64,000 bases of DNA, taken from contig NZ_FLRH01000004.1 of NCBI RefSeq assembly GCF_900089585.1, positions 1,915,001-1,979,000 on the forward strand. The letters run 5' to 3'. Shown in pieces: positions 16,855-24,211 of this stretch (positions are counted from its first letter, which is position 1; each line of letters opens with the position of its first letter). The notes under the pieces were generated by a model. That model did no database searches, was not told the origin of the DNA, and was given only the letters and a program-made list of their open reading frames with translations. The position numbers were made by a program, and so were the translations under genes. The DNA is from Micromonospora sediminicola. GTDB lineage: Bacteria; Actinomycetota; Actinomycetes; Mycobacteriales; Micromonosporaceae.

Positions 16855-17463
16855 TCAGCAGAAGGCGCCGGCCCTGGCGCCGCCGTCCTGCCGGGTGGTG
16901 CGGAAGTCGCAGAGGTCGTAGCCGTTGTCGGTGAGCGTCGCCTTGACGTCGGCGAGCTGTGCCGCGTCCAACGACGGCTCCCGGGACAGCACGAAGCCGC
17001 TGCTGCGGTCGGGGTCGCCGACGACCGCCCAGCGGTAGTCGGGGTCGAGGCCGATCACCACGTAGTTCGGACCGCCCAGGTAGATCCACCGGCCGCCGAG
17101 GTTGATGAAGGAGACGGTCAGCGCCGAGTCGGCGGGCGGGTTCTCGCTCCGGGCGCGTCCGGTGACCGTGCTGGTGGTGCCCACGATCGTCCGGCAGGTG
17201 TTGCGGACGCCGACGGTGCCGTCGGCCTGGACGTCGTACCGGGCCTTGACGTTCTTGAAGCACTGGATCTCGAACCACTGCGGGATCGCGGCCACCTGGT
17301 ACCAGTCGCCCGCGTACCGGGTCACGTCGACGTCGGCCACCGGGCGCAGCGGACCGGTGTCGACCGACGTGGTCGCGGCCTGCGCGGGGGTGGCACCCAG
17401 GGCGGTGACGGTGGCGGCGGCCAGCGCGGCGACCAGGGCGGTCGTGGTGCGGCGTGCTCCCAT
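16855..17463 (-). CDS. secreted lipocalin (Blc-like)
   Basis: A 202-residue secreted lipocalin. Residues 1 to about 29 are a signal peptide (MGARRTTTALVAALAAATV, cleavage after AQA). The mature part has the lipocalin GxW signature (YAGDWYQVAAIPQWFEIQC), the family's later TY/PDYRWAVVGDP strand, and several cysteines that can form disulfides. Bacterial lipocalins bind lipids or other hydrophobic ligands in the envelope. ATG 17463 is chosen because GAGGAG lies 5-10 nt upstream and a signal peptide begins there; the frame is open further upstream without coding character. It stands alone, between terminator 16807-16845 and a divergent gene. Confidence 0.88.
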   Translation of the reverse strand: MGARRTTTALVAALAAATVTALGATPAQAATTSVDTGPLRPVADVDVTRYAGDWYQVAAIPQWFEIQCFKNVKARYDVQADGTVGVRNTCRTIVGTTSTVTGRARSENPPADSALTVSFINLGGRWIYLGGPNYVVIGLDPDYRWAVVGDPDRSSGFVLSREPSLDAAQLADVKATLTDNGYDLCDFRTTRQDGGARAGAFC

Positions 17464-17660
17464 GGCTTCTCCTCGCGATCGGGGGCTCGACGGCGGAAGT
17501 GTGCCCGAGCGGGGCGGCGGAAAACTATCGACAATCTCATCGTCGTCGATGCATCCGTCGGGCCGGTCCGGAGCGAAGAAGAAGGTCCGTCCACAGCGAC
17601 CCGTGGGCCGGCTCACGTAACCCGCAAGATCGTCGAGCTGCGGGAGTCGGCATCACCCGA

Positions 17661-17672
17661 TAGGTTGAGACG
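17661..17672 (+). promoter_or_regulatory. leaderless promoter
   Basis: TAGGTT (17661-17666) followed by six bases and then GTG 17673, with no Shine-Dalgarno sequence, the same spacing as at mycP. Confidence 0.45.
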
Positions 17673-18071
17673 GTGCTGCCCGTAGCGTTCGCCCCGTCCA
17701 CCTGGACGGCGACGCTGCGCCGGATCGCCCGCACGGCCGTGGCCAGCCTGGTGCTCATCGCCGGCCTTCAGGGCCTGGCCGCCGCGCCCGCTCCGGCCGC
17801 GCCCGCACGCTCCGCCGTCACGGCGGCCGAGGCGTCCGTGACCACCGCCGTCGGGCTGACACTCGCTGCCCCGGCGGATTCCGCCACCGACGCCGCCACG
17901 GCACTCGCCGCGCCGGCTACCGCCGGGGCCGCCCCACAGGCCTCCACCGGTCCGGCCGTCGCCGGCCCGTCCGGCGACGACGCCTCCGCGCCGGTCCCGG
18001 CCGTCGAGGTCGGGGCCGTCACCGAGCCGGGTCGCGCCGCGATCGCCCGGCGCGGCCCGCCGCGCGCCTGA
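17673..18071 (+). CDS. Ala-rich small secreted or membrane-anchored protein, unknown function
   Basis: A 132-residue protein I cannot assign to a family. After a basic start (RRIARTA) it has a hydrophobic segment (VASLVLIAGLQGLAAAPAPA, about residues 24-43) that could be a signal peptide, followed by an Ala/Pro/Thr/Ser-rich tail with no cysteines or recognisable motif. Low complexity makes it a weak gene call, supported mainly by the export signal and the well placed leaderless promoter. It is not obviously in an operon with its neighbours. Confidence 0.5.
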   Translation: MLPVAFAPSTWTATLRRIARTAVASLVLIAGLQGLAAAPAPAAPARSAVTAAEASVTTAVGLTLAAPADSATDAATALAAPATAGAAPQASTGPAVAGPSGDDASAPVPAVEVGAVTEPGRAAIARRGPPRA

Positions 18072-18205
18072 CCGGGCCACCCCTCCGGTACGCCCCGACG
18101 CGCCCCGCCCTGCCGCGCGTCCCGTCGCCTCCGCCGCGACACACCCCGCCCGACTTCCGGGCCCTCAACCGTTGATCGTCGATCGTTCCACCCGAGGTGC
18201 TGGTG

Positions 18206-19042
18206 ATGCAGACCGTCTTCTCCACCGTCCTGCCGGACGTCCCCGCCGCCGCCGTGATCTGGCTGGCCCTGCTCGCGGTGGCGGCCGTCGTGGTCGCCGC
18301 GCTGGTCGTCCGCCCGACCCGGTTCCGTTCGGTGTTCGGCGAGCGGATCAGCGAGGCCGCCCGACCGAGCAGCATCGACCTGGCCGAGCAGGCCCGCGAG
18401 CGGGCCCGGGAACGCCGCCGGTACGCCGACGAGGTGGCCGTGGCCGCGTCCCGCGCGGCGACCACCGCCGAGCGGAGCCGCACCGAGTGGCTGACCGCCC
18501 AGGACGAGGCCGAGGAGGCGTGGCGGTCCTGGCAGGCGGCGGAGAAGGACGTGGACCGGCTGGCCGCCGCCGCGGCGCTGCCGCTGCCCCGGACCGCCCG
18601 CACCCCGGCCGAGTACGCGGACCGGGAGCGCTGGCTGCACCGGGCGGCGCTCGACGCCCAGTGGCGCAAGGAGATCACCGTGCGGCAGCTCAGCGACATC
18701 CTCGGCGGGAACGGCTGGGACCCGAGCCGGCACCCGGTGGAGCAGGAGCTGCTGCTGCGTCGCCTGGTCCGGGACAACCTGCTCGCCCGCCACCGCGCCG
18801 CCGCCGAGCGGGAACAGGCCGCCTGGCGGGCCGCCGAGACGGCCGCGGCCGCCGCGCGGAGCCTGCGCGAGGAGGCGTTCGCGGCGTTGCACCCGGTCGC
18901 CGAGCCGCAGGCCGCGCTCTCCATCGTGGGCTTCGCCGGGCCGGAGACGACCCGGGAGCTGCCGACCGGGGCGGCGGGTGCCGAGATCACCCGGGAGCTG
19001 AGCCCGGTGGCCCGGGGCCGGGCGGCCGTGGCGGCGTACTGA
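18206..19042 (+). CDS. membrane-anchored coiled-coil protein, unknown function
   Basis: A 278-residue protein with a single N-terminal membrane helix (VIWLALLAVAAVVVAALVV, about residues 16-34) and a long charged Ala/Glu/Arg-rich helical region that is probably a coiled coil (about 55-230), interrupted by a less regular segment near 120-165. I do not recognise the family. ATG 18206 is preferred because GAGG ends 8 nt upstream; GTG 18197 and GTG 18203 are in-frame alternatives. A downstream DUF1232 gene has its own promoter, so an operon is doubtful. Confidence 0.75.
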   Translation: MQTVFSTVLPDVPAAAVIWLALLAVAAVVVAALVVRPTRFRSVFGERISEAARPSSIDLAEQARERARERRRYADEVAVAASRAATTAERSRTEWLTAQDEAEEAWRSWQAAEKDVDRLAAAAALPLPRTARTPAEYADRERWLHRAALDAQWRKEITVRQLSDILGGNGWDPSRHPVEQELLLRRLVRDNLLARHRAAAEREQAAWRAAETAAAAARSLREEAFAALHPVAEPQAALSIVGFAGPETTRELPTGAAGAEITRELSPVARGRAAVAAY

Positions 19043-19070
19043 CCGTCGGGCGGCGACGGCCCGGCTCGGC

Positions 19071-19082
19071 TAGCGTGGTGGT
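19071..19082 (+). promoter_or_regulatory. leaderless promoter of the DUF1232 gene
   Basis: TAGCGT (19071-19076) plus six bases precede GTG 19083, and there is no ribosome binding site. Confidence 0.45.
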
Positions 19083-19424
19083 GTGTCCCGTGAAGCCTGG
19101 GTGCTGGTCGCACTCGCCGCCGTCGTCGCGGCGGCAACGCTGGTCGGGGCGGTGCTGCTCGCCGTCCGGGTGGTCCGCACCCGCCGCATGCTCGGTGCGC
19201 TCGGCGCCGGCGGCAAGGTCGCGTTCTACGGCGCGTTGATCTACACGATCCTGCCGGTGGACCTGCTCCCCGACCCGATCTACCTGGACGACATGGGCGT
19301 GCTGGCCGGCGCGTTGTTCTACCTGGGCCGGCTGGCCGCGAAGCACCGGGCGGCGCAGCGCGCGGCGGGTCCCGCCCCAGCCGCCACACTGCCCGCCCCG
19401 CCGGGTGCCACTCCGCGTCGATGA
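19083..19424 (+). CDS. DUF1232 small membrane protein
   Basis: A 113-residue protein with an N-terminal membrane helix (about 5-30) and the DUF1232 core (YTILPVDLLPDPIYLDDMGV, residues about 58-77) followed by a second hydrophobic segment and an Ala/Pro-rich tail. DUF1232 proteins (YkvA-like) are small membrane-associated proteins of unknown function common in actinobacteria. The start is set by the leaderless promoter just upstream. Confidence 0.8.
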   Translation: MSREAWVLVALAAVVAAATLVGAVLLAVRVVRTRRMLGALGAGGKVAFYGALIYTILPVDLLPDPIYLDDMGVLAGALFYLGRLAAKHRAAQRAAGPAPAATLPAPPGATPRR

Positions 19425-19467
19425 CCGATCATCAGCTCGACAGGAGCACGGCGAGCGAGGAGACGGC

Positions 19468-19881
19468 ATGCCCGGCGACCACCGGTTGGATCCGCACGAC
19501 GAGCGGGTCGCCCGCTTCTTCGCCGACCGGCACCTCGCCACGCTGACCACGCTGCGGGCCGACGGCACCCCGCACGTCGTACCGGTCGGGGTGACCTTCG
19601 ATCCCGGTGCGGGCCTGGCCCGTGTGATCACCTCGGGTGGTTCGGCGAAGGCGCGGCACGTGGCGGCGGCCGGCACGGCCGGCACGCCGGTGGCGGTGTG
19701 CCAGGTCGACGGCCGCTGGTGGCTCACCGTGGAGGGCCGGGCGGTGGTGCGTCGCGACCCGGGGTCGGTGGCCGAGGCCGAGCGCCGGTACGCCGAGCGT
19801 TACCGCACGCCGCGCCCGAATCCCGAGCGGGTGGTCATCGAGATCGCGGTGACCCGACTGCTCGGCAGCCTGCCCGACTGA
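19468..19881 (+). CDS. PPOX-class F420/flavin-dependent split-barrel protein
   Basis: A 137-residue single split-barrel domain of the pyridoxamine-phosphate-oxidase-like superfamily, closest to the F420-dependent PPOX class: the opening FFADRHLATLTTLRADGTPH and the strand PVGVTFDP are typical. Members bind F420 or FMN and reduce or bind small substrates such as biliverdin or quinones; the actual substrate here is unknown. ATG 19468 follows GCGAGGAGACGGC, a good ribosome binding site; earlier in-frame starts overlap the DUF1232 gene and lack support. Confidence 0.85.
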   Translation: MPGDHRLDPHDERVARFFADRHLATLTTLRADGTPHVVPVGVTFDPGAGLARVITSGGSAKARHVAAAGTAGTPVAVCQVDGRWWLTVEGRAVVRRDPGSVAEAERRYAERYRTPRPNPERVVIEIAVTRLLGSLPD

Positions 19882-20036
19882 GGCCCGGGCGCGTCGTCTG
19901 TCCGGTTCCGCCGTGGCCCCGACCACGGCCGGAAATGGGCGACCCAGCAGGGCGGTTGCACTCTCCGTACGCCGAGCGCCACTCCCGGTGCCGCGTCTCC
20001 CCGACCGGAGCGTCGACCCCCGAATGGAGCCTCGCC

Positions 20037-20651
20037 ATGAACCCGATCATCCGTAGGTGCCTGCTCTCCGTCGCCGGCCTGGCCGCCGCCGGCAGCGCCG
20101 TGGCGGGTCCGGCCGCCGCCCACGCCGCCCCGGCCCCGGTGAAGGGCAAGGGCGACCGCAGCGCCGACTTCGAGTACCAGGCGCAGCCGAACTTCTTCTA
20201 CTGTGGTCCGGCCTCGACCCGGATCGCGCTGTCGGCCGAGGGCAAGGACGTCAGCCAGGACGAGTTGGCGGCCAAGCTGGGCACCACCGAGAACGGCACC
20301 GACTCGGCCATCGACATCACCCGGGTGCTGAACGAGTACACCGGCGGCAAGTACAAGACCACCGAGATCCGCGACGACGTGGCTACCCGGGAGCAGGTCG
20401 AGCGCCTGCGCGCGGACATCCGGGCCGCCGTGGACGCGGACCGGCCGGTGGTGGCGAACATCCTGGGCGGCGCGCGGGACGTCGACGGGGTGGAGCACAG
20501 CTACCCGGGCCACTACCTGACCGTCGTGCGGTACGAGGACGACGGGAACAAGGTCCTGATCGCCGACCCGGCCCGACCGGACGAGCCGACGTACTGGATG
20601 GACGTGACCGAGCTGGCCAACTGGATCGCCGGCCGCGGTTACAGCTCCTGA
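20037..20651 (+). CDS. secreted C39-like cysteine peptidase domain protein
   Basis: A 204-residue exported protein: signal peptide to about residue 32 (cleavage near AHA), then a papain-like C39 domain. The catalytic Cys is Cys56 in FFYCGPAS, the His is His159 in YPGHYLTVV and the third residue is Asp177 in IADPARP, so the triad is complete. Stand-alone secreted C39-like proteins are common in actinobacteria; their substrates are largely unknown. The ATG follows AATGGAG. The gene ends at a strong terminator. Confidence 0.85.
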   Translation: MNPIIRRCLLSVAGLAAAGSAVAGPAAAHAAPAPVKGKGDRSADFEYQAQPNFFYCGPASTRIALSAEGKDVSQDELAAKLGTTENGTDSAIDITRVLNEYTGGKYKTTEIRDDVATREQVERLRADIRAAVDADRPVVANILGGARDVDGVEHSYPGHYLTVVRYEDDGNKVLIADPARPDEPTYWMDVTELANWIAGRGYSS

Positions 20652-20664
20652 CCACCGGATCCGA

Positions 20665-20696
20665 ACGGGCCGGCCTCCGCGTGGAGGCCGGCCCGT
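20665..20696. terminator. bidirectional terminator
   Basis: A 14-bp perfect stem (ACGGGCCGGCCTCC / GGAGGCCGGCCCGT) with a 4-nt loop between the convergent C39 and antitoxin-like genes. Confidence 0.85.
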
Positions 20697-20710
20697 GATC
20701 CGTCGGGTGG

Positions 20711-20893
20711 TCAGCGGCCGGTGTCGCCCTCGCCGGTGCGCTGCTGCGCCATGTCGACGCCCTTGTCGATCTGCTGGTCGTACTTGCCGCCGGTGCGCTG
20801 GTCGGCCATGTCGCCGGCCTTGTCCAGCCCCTTGTCGACCTGCTCGTCGTGCTTGTCGGCGAAGTCCTTGGCCTTGTCCATGAAGTCGCTCAT
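20711..20893 (-). CDS. MT0933/Rv0909-type antitoxin-like small protein
   Basis: A 60-residue, highly charged, Lys/Asp/Gln-rich protein with repeats of the type DKAKDFADKHDEQVDKGLDK, matching the MT0933 (Rv0909) antitoxin-like family. No toxin gene lies next to it in a partner position, and many members are solitary, so a genuine toxin-antitoxin role is doubtful; a stress-related CsbD-like role is an alternative. The ATG at 20893 follows GAAGGGAG. Its upstream region is shared with the AI-2E family permease gene. Confidence 0.75.
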   Translation of the reverse strand: MSDFMDKAKDFADKHDEQVDKGLDKAGDMADQRTGGKYDQQIDKGVDMAQQRTGEGDTGR

Positions 20894-21022
20894 GTCGGTT
20901 CTCCCTTCGGTACGTTGAAAGCCTTCCCTGAGGCCGGGGGCACAAACACCGGACGGGCGGTCACCGCCCGGGTGTCGGATTCGCGCCCGTCGGGTACCAA
21001 CGGCCACGATCGAGGAGGCGAC

Positions 21023-22144
21023 GTGGACGACGCTGGTACGCCCGAGCCGGCGAGGCCGGCCCCGACGACCGGACCCCGGCAGACCTGGGCCGGGCTGCCC
21101 TGGCCGGTACGCACGGCGGTCACCTGGAGCGCCTGCCTCCTGGTGATCGCGGCCGGGCTGTGGCTGCTCGGGCAGGTCGCGGTGCTGCTGGCGCCGCTGG
21201 CCGTGGCGCTGGCCGGCACGCTCTTCCTCGCCGCGCTGCTCGACCCGGTCCTGGTCCGGTTGCGCCGGCTGCGGGTGCCGGCCGCGCTCGCCGCCCTGCT
21301 CTCCATCCTGCTGCTGCTCGGCATCCTGGTCGGCGTCGGCGCCCTGGTCTGGAACCTCACGGCGAGCCAGTTCGGCGAGTTGAGCCAGCAGCTCGACGAG
21401 GGCCTGCAACGCAGCCGCGACTTCGTCACCTCGACCCTCCCGGTCACCGACCAGCAGCTCGACCGGCTGGTCGAGCAGGTCCGCCAGGGGCTGAGCAGCG
21501 GCGCGCCCGATCCCGTCTCCGGCGCCCGCCGCGCCGCCGAGGTGGTCGGCTCGCTCCTGCTCGGGCTGGTGCTGCTCTTCTTCCTGCTCAAGGACGGCCG
21601 TTCGATGTGGCGCTGGGTGCTGCGCCGGCTGGCCGGCCCGCGCCGCGACCTGACCGCCGAGGCGGGCCGGGCCGGCTGGCGGACGCTCGGCGCGTACAGC
21701 CGGGGCACGATGATCATCGCGGCGATCGACGCCCTCGGCATCGGGCTGGCTCTGGTCGTGCTGCGCGTCCCGCTGGCGCTGCCACTGGCCCTGATCACGT
21801 TCCTCGGCGGGTTCGTACCGATCATCGGCGCCACCGTCGCCGGCGCGGTGGCGGTGCTGGTCGCGCTGGCCGCCAACGGTCCCACCACGGCGCTGCTCAC
21901 GCTGGCCGCGGTGATCGCGGTGCAGCAGATCGAGGGCAACCTGCTGGAGCCGCTGGTGATGCGGCGGCAGGTGCAGCTGCACCCGGCGGTCATCCTGGTC
22001 GTGGTCACCGCCGGCACGCTGGTCGCCGGGGTGGCCGGCGCGTTCGTCTCGGTGCCGATCGCCGCCGTGCTCTGGCGGGTGCTGGACACCGTGCAACGGC
22101 ACCGCTCCGGCGAGGTCACCCGTCGGGCCGAGGCCACCGGCTGA
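21023..22144 (+). CDS. AI-2E family transporter
   Basis: A 373-residue polytopic membrane protein of the AI-2E/PerM exporter family. A short Pro-rich cytosolic leader is followed by hydrophobic helices at about 36-90, a soluble insertion (about 115-165, Gln-rich) and a C-terminal helical block including the conserved ITFLGGFVPIIGATVAGAVA region and VQQIEGNLLEPLVM. Members export small molecules or act as Na+/H+ antiporters; the substrate is unknown. GTG 21023 is chosen because GAGGAGG sits just upstream and the longer reading frame overlaps the divergent antitoxin-like gene. Confidence 0.88.
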   Translation: MDDAGTPEPARPAPTTGPRQTWAGLPWPVRTAVTWSACLLVIAAGLWLLGQVAVLLAPLAVALAGTLFLAALLDPVLVRLRRLRVPAALAALLSILLLLGILVGVGALVWNLTASQFGELSQQLDEGLQRSRDFVTSTLPVTDQQLDRLVEQVRQGLSSGAPDPVSGARRAAEVVGSLLLGLVLLFFLLKDGRSMWRWVLRRLAGPRRDLTAEAGRAGWRTLGAYSRGTMIIAAIDALGIGLALVVLRVPLALPLALITFLGGFVPIIGATVAGAVAVLVALAANGPTTALLTLAAVIAVQQIEGNLLEPLVMRRQVQLHPAVILVVVTAGTLVAGVAGAFVSVPIAAVLWRVLDTVQRHRSGEVTRRAEATG

Positions 22145-22146
22145 CG

Positions 22147-22809
22147 TCAGGCCGGGTGCGGCTGGCGCAGGTGGGTGACGAACCAGGCACCGGCCTGGTC
22201 GGCCACCTGCTCCAGCGTGCCGGGCTCCTCGAACAGGTGCGTGGCGCCGGGCACGATCCGCAGCTCCGCCACCTCGCCGAGCGCGTCCCGGGCCTGCTCG
22301 TTGAGCACGATCACCTGCTCGTCCAGCCCGCCGACGAGCAGCAGCGTCGGCGCGCGTACCGCCGACAGGGAGCTGCCCGCCAGATCCGGTCGGCCGCCCC
22401 GGGAGACCACCGCGCCCACCCGCTCGGGTCGGGTCGCGGCCGCGACCAGGGCGGCGGCCGCCCCGGTGCTGGCGCCGAAGAGCCCGATCGGGAGCCGCCC
22501 GAGTTCCGGGTCGGCACTCATCCAGTCGACGATCCCGGCCAGCCGCTCGGCGAGCATCCCGATGTCGAAGCGCAGCTCCGCGGTGACCTCGTCGCGCGCC
22601 TCCTCGTCGACGGTCAGCAGGTCCACCAGCACGGTGGCGAGCCCGCGCGCGTTCAGCGCCTGCCCGACCGCGACGTTGCGCGGACTGTGCCGGGAGCTGC
22701 CGCTCCCGTGTGCGAACAGCACCACCCCGCCGGCCCCCGAGGGCACCGACACGTCCCCCACCAGCCCACCCTCGACAACCGGCACCGAAACCTCACGCAC
22801 ACCCCTCAC
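22147..22809 (-). CDS. alpha/beta hydrolase of the dienelactone hydrolase type
   Basis: A 220-residue alpha/beta hydrolase. The oxyanion region is LFAHGSGSS (about 31-39), the nucleophile elbow is GLFGASTGAA (Ser in GAST), the acid is in LLLVGGLDEQV and the His in VPGATHLFEEPG. This set matches small dienelactone-hydrolase-like esterases often paired with phosphoribosyltransferases, although none is adjacent here. Stop codon lies 2 nt from that of the convergent AI-2E gene. GTG 22809 is the upstream-most plausible start; GTG 22800 is an alternative. Confidence 0.85.
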   Translation of the reverse strand: MRGVREVSVPVVEGGLVGDVSVPSGAGGVVLFAHGSGSSRHSPRNVAVGQALNARGLATVLVDLLTVDEEARDEVTAELRFDIGMLAERLAGIVDWMSADPELGRLPIGLFGASTGAAAALVAAATRPERVGAVVSRGGRPDLAGSSLSAVRAPTLLLVGGLDEQVIVLNEQARDALGEVAELRIVPGATHLFEEPGTLEQVADQAGAWFVTHLRQPHPA

Positions 22810-23009
22810 CCCCGCTCCCCCATACCCCCCTCTCCCGCGATCATGAGGTCAACCCTCAGCTCCGCCGTGCGGCGACGGACAGGGTTCGCACCGCCTTTCG
22901 AGCTGATAGCACGAACGACTCGCGGCCGGACCCGACTCGCGGCCGGCCCTCGGCCCACCGGCCACATGCCGACGGCCCCGGCTCGCGCGGCGACACGTCA
23001 CCTCCGACC

Positions 23010-23049
23010 GATATACCGCTGGGTCATGAAAATGACTCAGCGGTATATC
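23010..23049. repeat. 40-bp inverted repeat, copy 1
   Basis: Arms GATATACCGCTGGGTCAT and ATGACTCAGCGGTATATC (18 nt each) flank GAAA. They pair perfectly except for one position, which would be G-U in a transcript of the + strand. The same arms occur at 46390-46429 with loop ATTT. The AT-rich arms stand out in this genome. Confidence 0.85.
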
Positions 23050-23157
23050 AGTCATTCGGCGATCGCCCCACGAGCTCGCTACTGACGGTGACCGCGCATC
23101 CCCACCTTGCCGTGCGCAGGGCAGGTGACGCGTCCTGTCGACTGGTCGGCGGGGTTG

Positions 23158-23177
23158 CCTTGACGTCGGCGGCAAGG
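23158..23177. promoter_or_regulatory. MerR-type operator dyad
   Basis: CCTTGACGTCGGCGGCAAGG is a 20-bp interrupted dyad (CCTTGnCGnC / GnCGnCAAGG) 38 nt before the MerR start codon. It includes TTGACG as a possible -35. MerR proteins bind such dyads within promoters, so autoregulation of the merR-trx operon is likely. Confidence 0.6.
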
Positions 23178-23214
23178 TTTAGCGTCGGCACCAGAGACGG
23201 ACGGGGGAACGCCC

Positions 23215-23607
23215 ATGCGGATCGGTGAGCTGGCGGAGCGGGCCGGCACGAGCGCCCGGACCCTGCGCTACTACGAGACACAAGGGCTGGTCCGGCCGCG
23301 CCGGTCGGCCAACGGATACCGGGTCTACGACGAGGCGGAGCTGCGCGTCGTGCACGAGATCCGCTCCCTGCTGGCGATCGGGTTCGGTCTGGACGACATC
23401 CGGCCGTTCGTCGCCTGCCTGCGCGCCGGGCACGACTCCGGCGACGTCTGTCCCGACTCGGTGGCGGTGCTGCGCCGCAAGCTGGCCGAGGTGGACGACT
23501 ACCTCGACCGGCTCGGCGCGGTCCGCCGCCGCCTGCACGACCAGCTCGCCCGCGCGATCGCCCATCGGGAGGAAACATGCCTCAGGACACGCAGACCGGC
23601 CGGTTGA
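23215..23607 (+). CDS. MerR family regulator with three cysteines
   Basis: A 130-residue MerR protein. The N-terminal winged HTH is canonical (MRIGELAERAGTSARTLRYY, then GLVRPRRSANGYRVYDEAEL), followed by a dimerisation helix. Cys68, Cys79 and Cys122 lie in or after the effector region, so metal or redox sensing is possible. The 3' end overlaps the thioredoxin gene by 31 nt, indicating co-transcription. ATG 23215 has GGGGGAAC upstream. Confidence 0.9.
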   Translation: MRIGELAERAGTSARTLRYYETQGLVRPRRSANGYRVYDEAELRVVHEIRSLLAIGFGLDDIRPFVACLRAGHDSGDVCPDSVAVLRRKLAEVDDYLDRLGAVRRRLHDQLARAIAHREETCLRTRRPAG

Positions 23608-23924
23608 CGGCGGTCACGGACGCCACGTTCGCGACCGCCGTGCTGGCCGCCGACCGGCCGGTGGTGGTCGACTTCTGGGCCGAGTGGTGCCCGCCCTGCC
23701 GGGTGGTGTCCAGGCACCTGGCCGAGCTGGCCGAGGAGTTCGGTGACGCGTTGCGCTTCGTGACCGTCAACACCGACGAGAATCCGGCCACCACGCGGGC
23801 CTACCAGGTGATGTCCGCCCCGACGATGCTGGTCTTCCGCGGCGGCGAGGTGGTCGGCTCCATCGTCGGTTCGCGGCCGAAGAACCACCTCCGGCAGAGC
23901 TTCGCCGGTCACCTGGACGGTTGA
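23577..23924 (+). CDS. thioredoxin with WCPPC active site
   Basis: A 115-residue thioredoxin fold protein. The active site is WCPPC (Cys38 and Cys41) instead of the classical WCGPC, preceded by VVVDFWAEW and followed by the cis-Pro loop SAPTMLVF. It should act as a cytosolic disulfide reductase; a Pro-Pro dipeptide changes redox potential compared with thioredoxin 1. The ATG lies inside the MerR gene with ribosome binding site GGGAGGAAAC. Pairing with a Cys-containing MerR suggests induction by oxidative or thiol stress. Confidence 0.92.
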   Translation: MPQDTQTGRLTAVTDATFATAVLAADRPVVVDFWAEWCPPCRVVSRHLAELAEEFGDALRFVTVNTDENPATTRAYQVMSAPTMLVFRGGEVVGSIVGSRPKNHLRQSFAGHLDG

Positions 23925-23986
23925 GCCGCCGCCGGGCGGGAACGCGCGGGGTGACCACGGACCCCGATCGATCGCGAGGATCTCCG

Positions 23987-24166
23987 ATGGCGAAGAAGGA
24001 CAGGTCCCGGGAGCGGGAACTCAGCGACCAGGAACGCCGTAAGCAGGAGTTGGAGCGCTCACCGGAGTGGGCCGACCGCGCCGCCGTGGCGCGTACCTCC
24101 GACGACCCGCGCGCGACCGCGCCGCGGGACGCCGGCGGGCGTCCGTCCAACGGCCCTCAGTTCTGA
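23987..24166 (+). CDS. small charged protein, unknown function
   Basis: A 59-residue hydrophilic protein, rich in Arg/Lys/Glu/Asp (MAKKDRSRERELSDQERRKQ), probably disordered or helical, with no recognised domain. ATG 23987 follows GCGAGGATCTCCG. It lies 62 nt after the thioredoxin gene and before a terminator, so it may be the last gene of that operon. In-frame upstream starts exist but overlap the thioredoxin stop and have no ribosome binding site. Confidence 0.6.
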   Translation: MAKKDRSRERELSDQERRKQELERSPEWADRAAVARTSDDPRATAPRDAGGRPSNGPQF

Positions 24167-24180
24167 GGTACTGGCACCGG

Positions 24181-24211
24181 GCGGCCCCGCCGACACGTGC
24201 GGCGGGGCCGC
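24181..24211. terminator. bidirectional terminator
   Basis: A perfect 12-bp stem (GCGGCCCCGCCG / CGGCGGGGCCGC) with a 7-nt loop between convergent genes, ending right at the stop codon of the GH65 gene. Confidence 0.85.

Larger units (their letters stand above)
22810..23214. other. 405-nt intergenic region with a long palindrome and a MerR operator
   Basis: No convincing gene is seen here. The stretch is more AT-rich than its surroundings and contains the 40-bp inverted repeat at 23010-23049 and the dyad at 23158-23177 ahead of the MerR gene. Short reading frames across it lack ribosome binding sites and normal codon use. Confidence 0.6.

Noticed and set aside
20711..20893. A complete toxin-antitoxin module
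   Set aside because: Only the antitoxin-like gene is present. The adjacent AI-2E family gene is a membrane transporter, and no toxin frame overlaps.
23010..23049. tRNA or other structured RNA gene at the 40-bp palindrome
   Set aside because: It is a simple two-arm hairpin with no tRNA arms, no conserved loops and no promoter that I can see.
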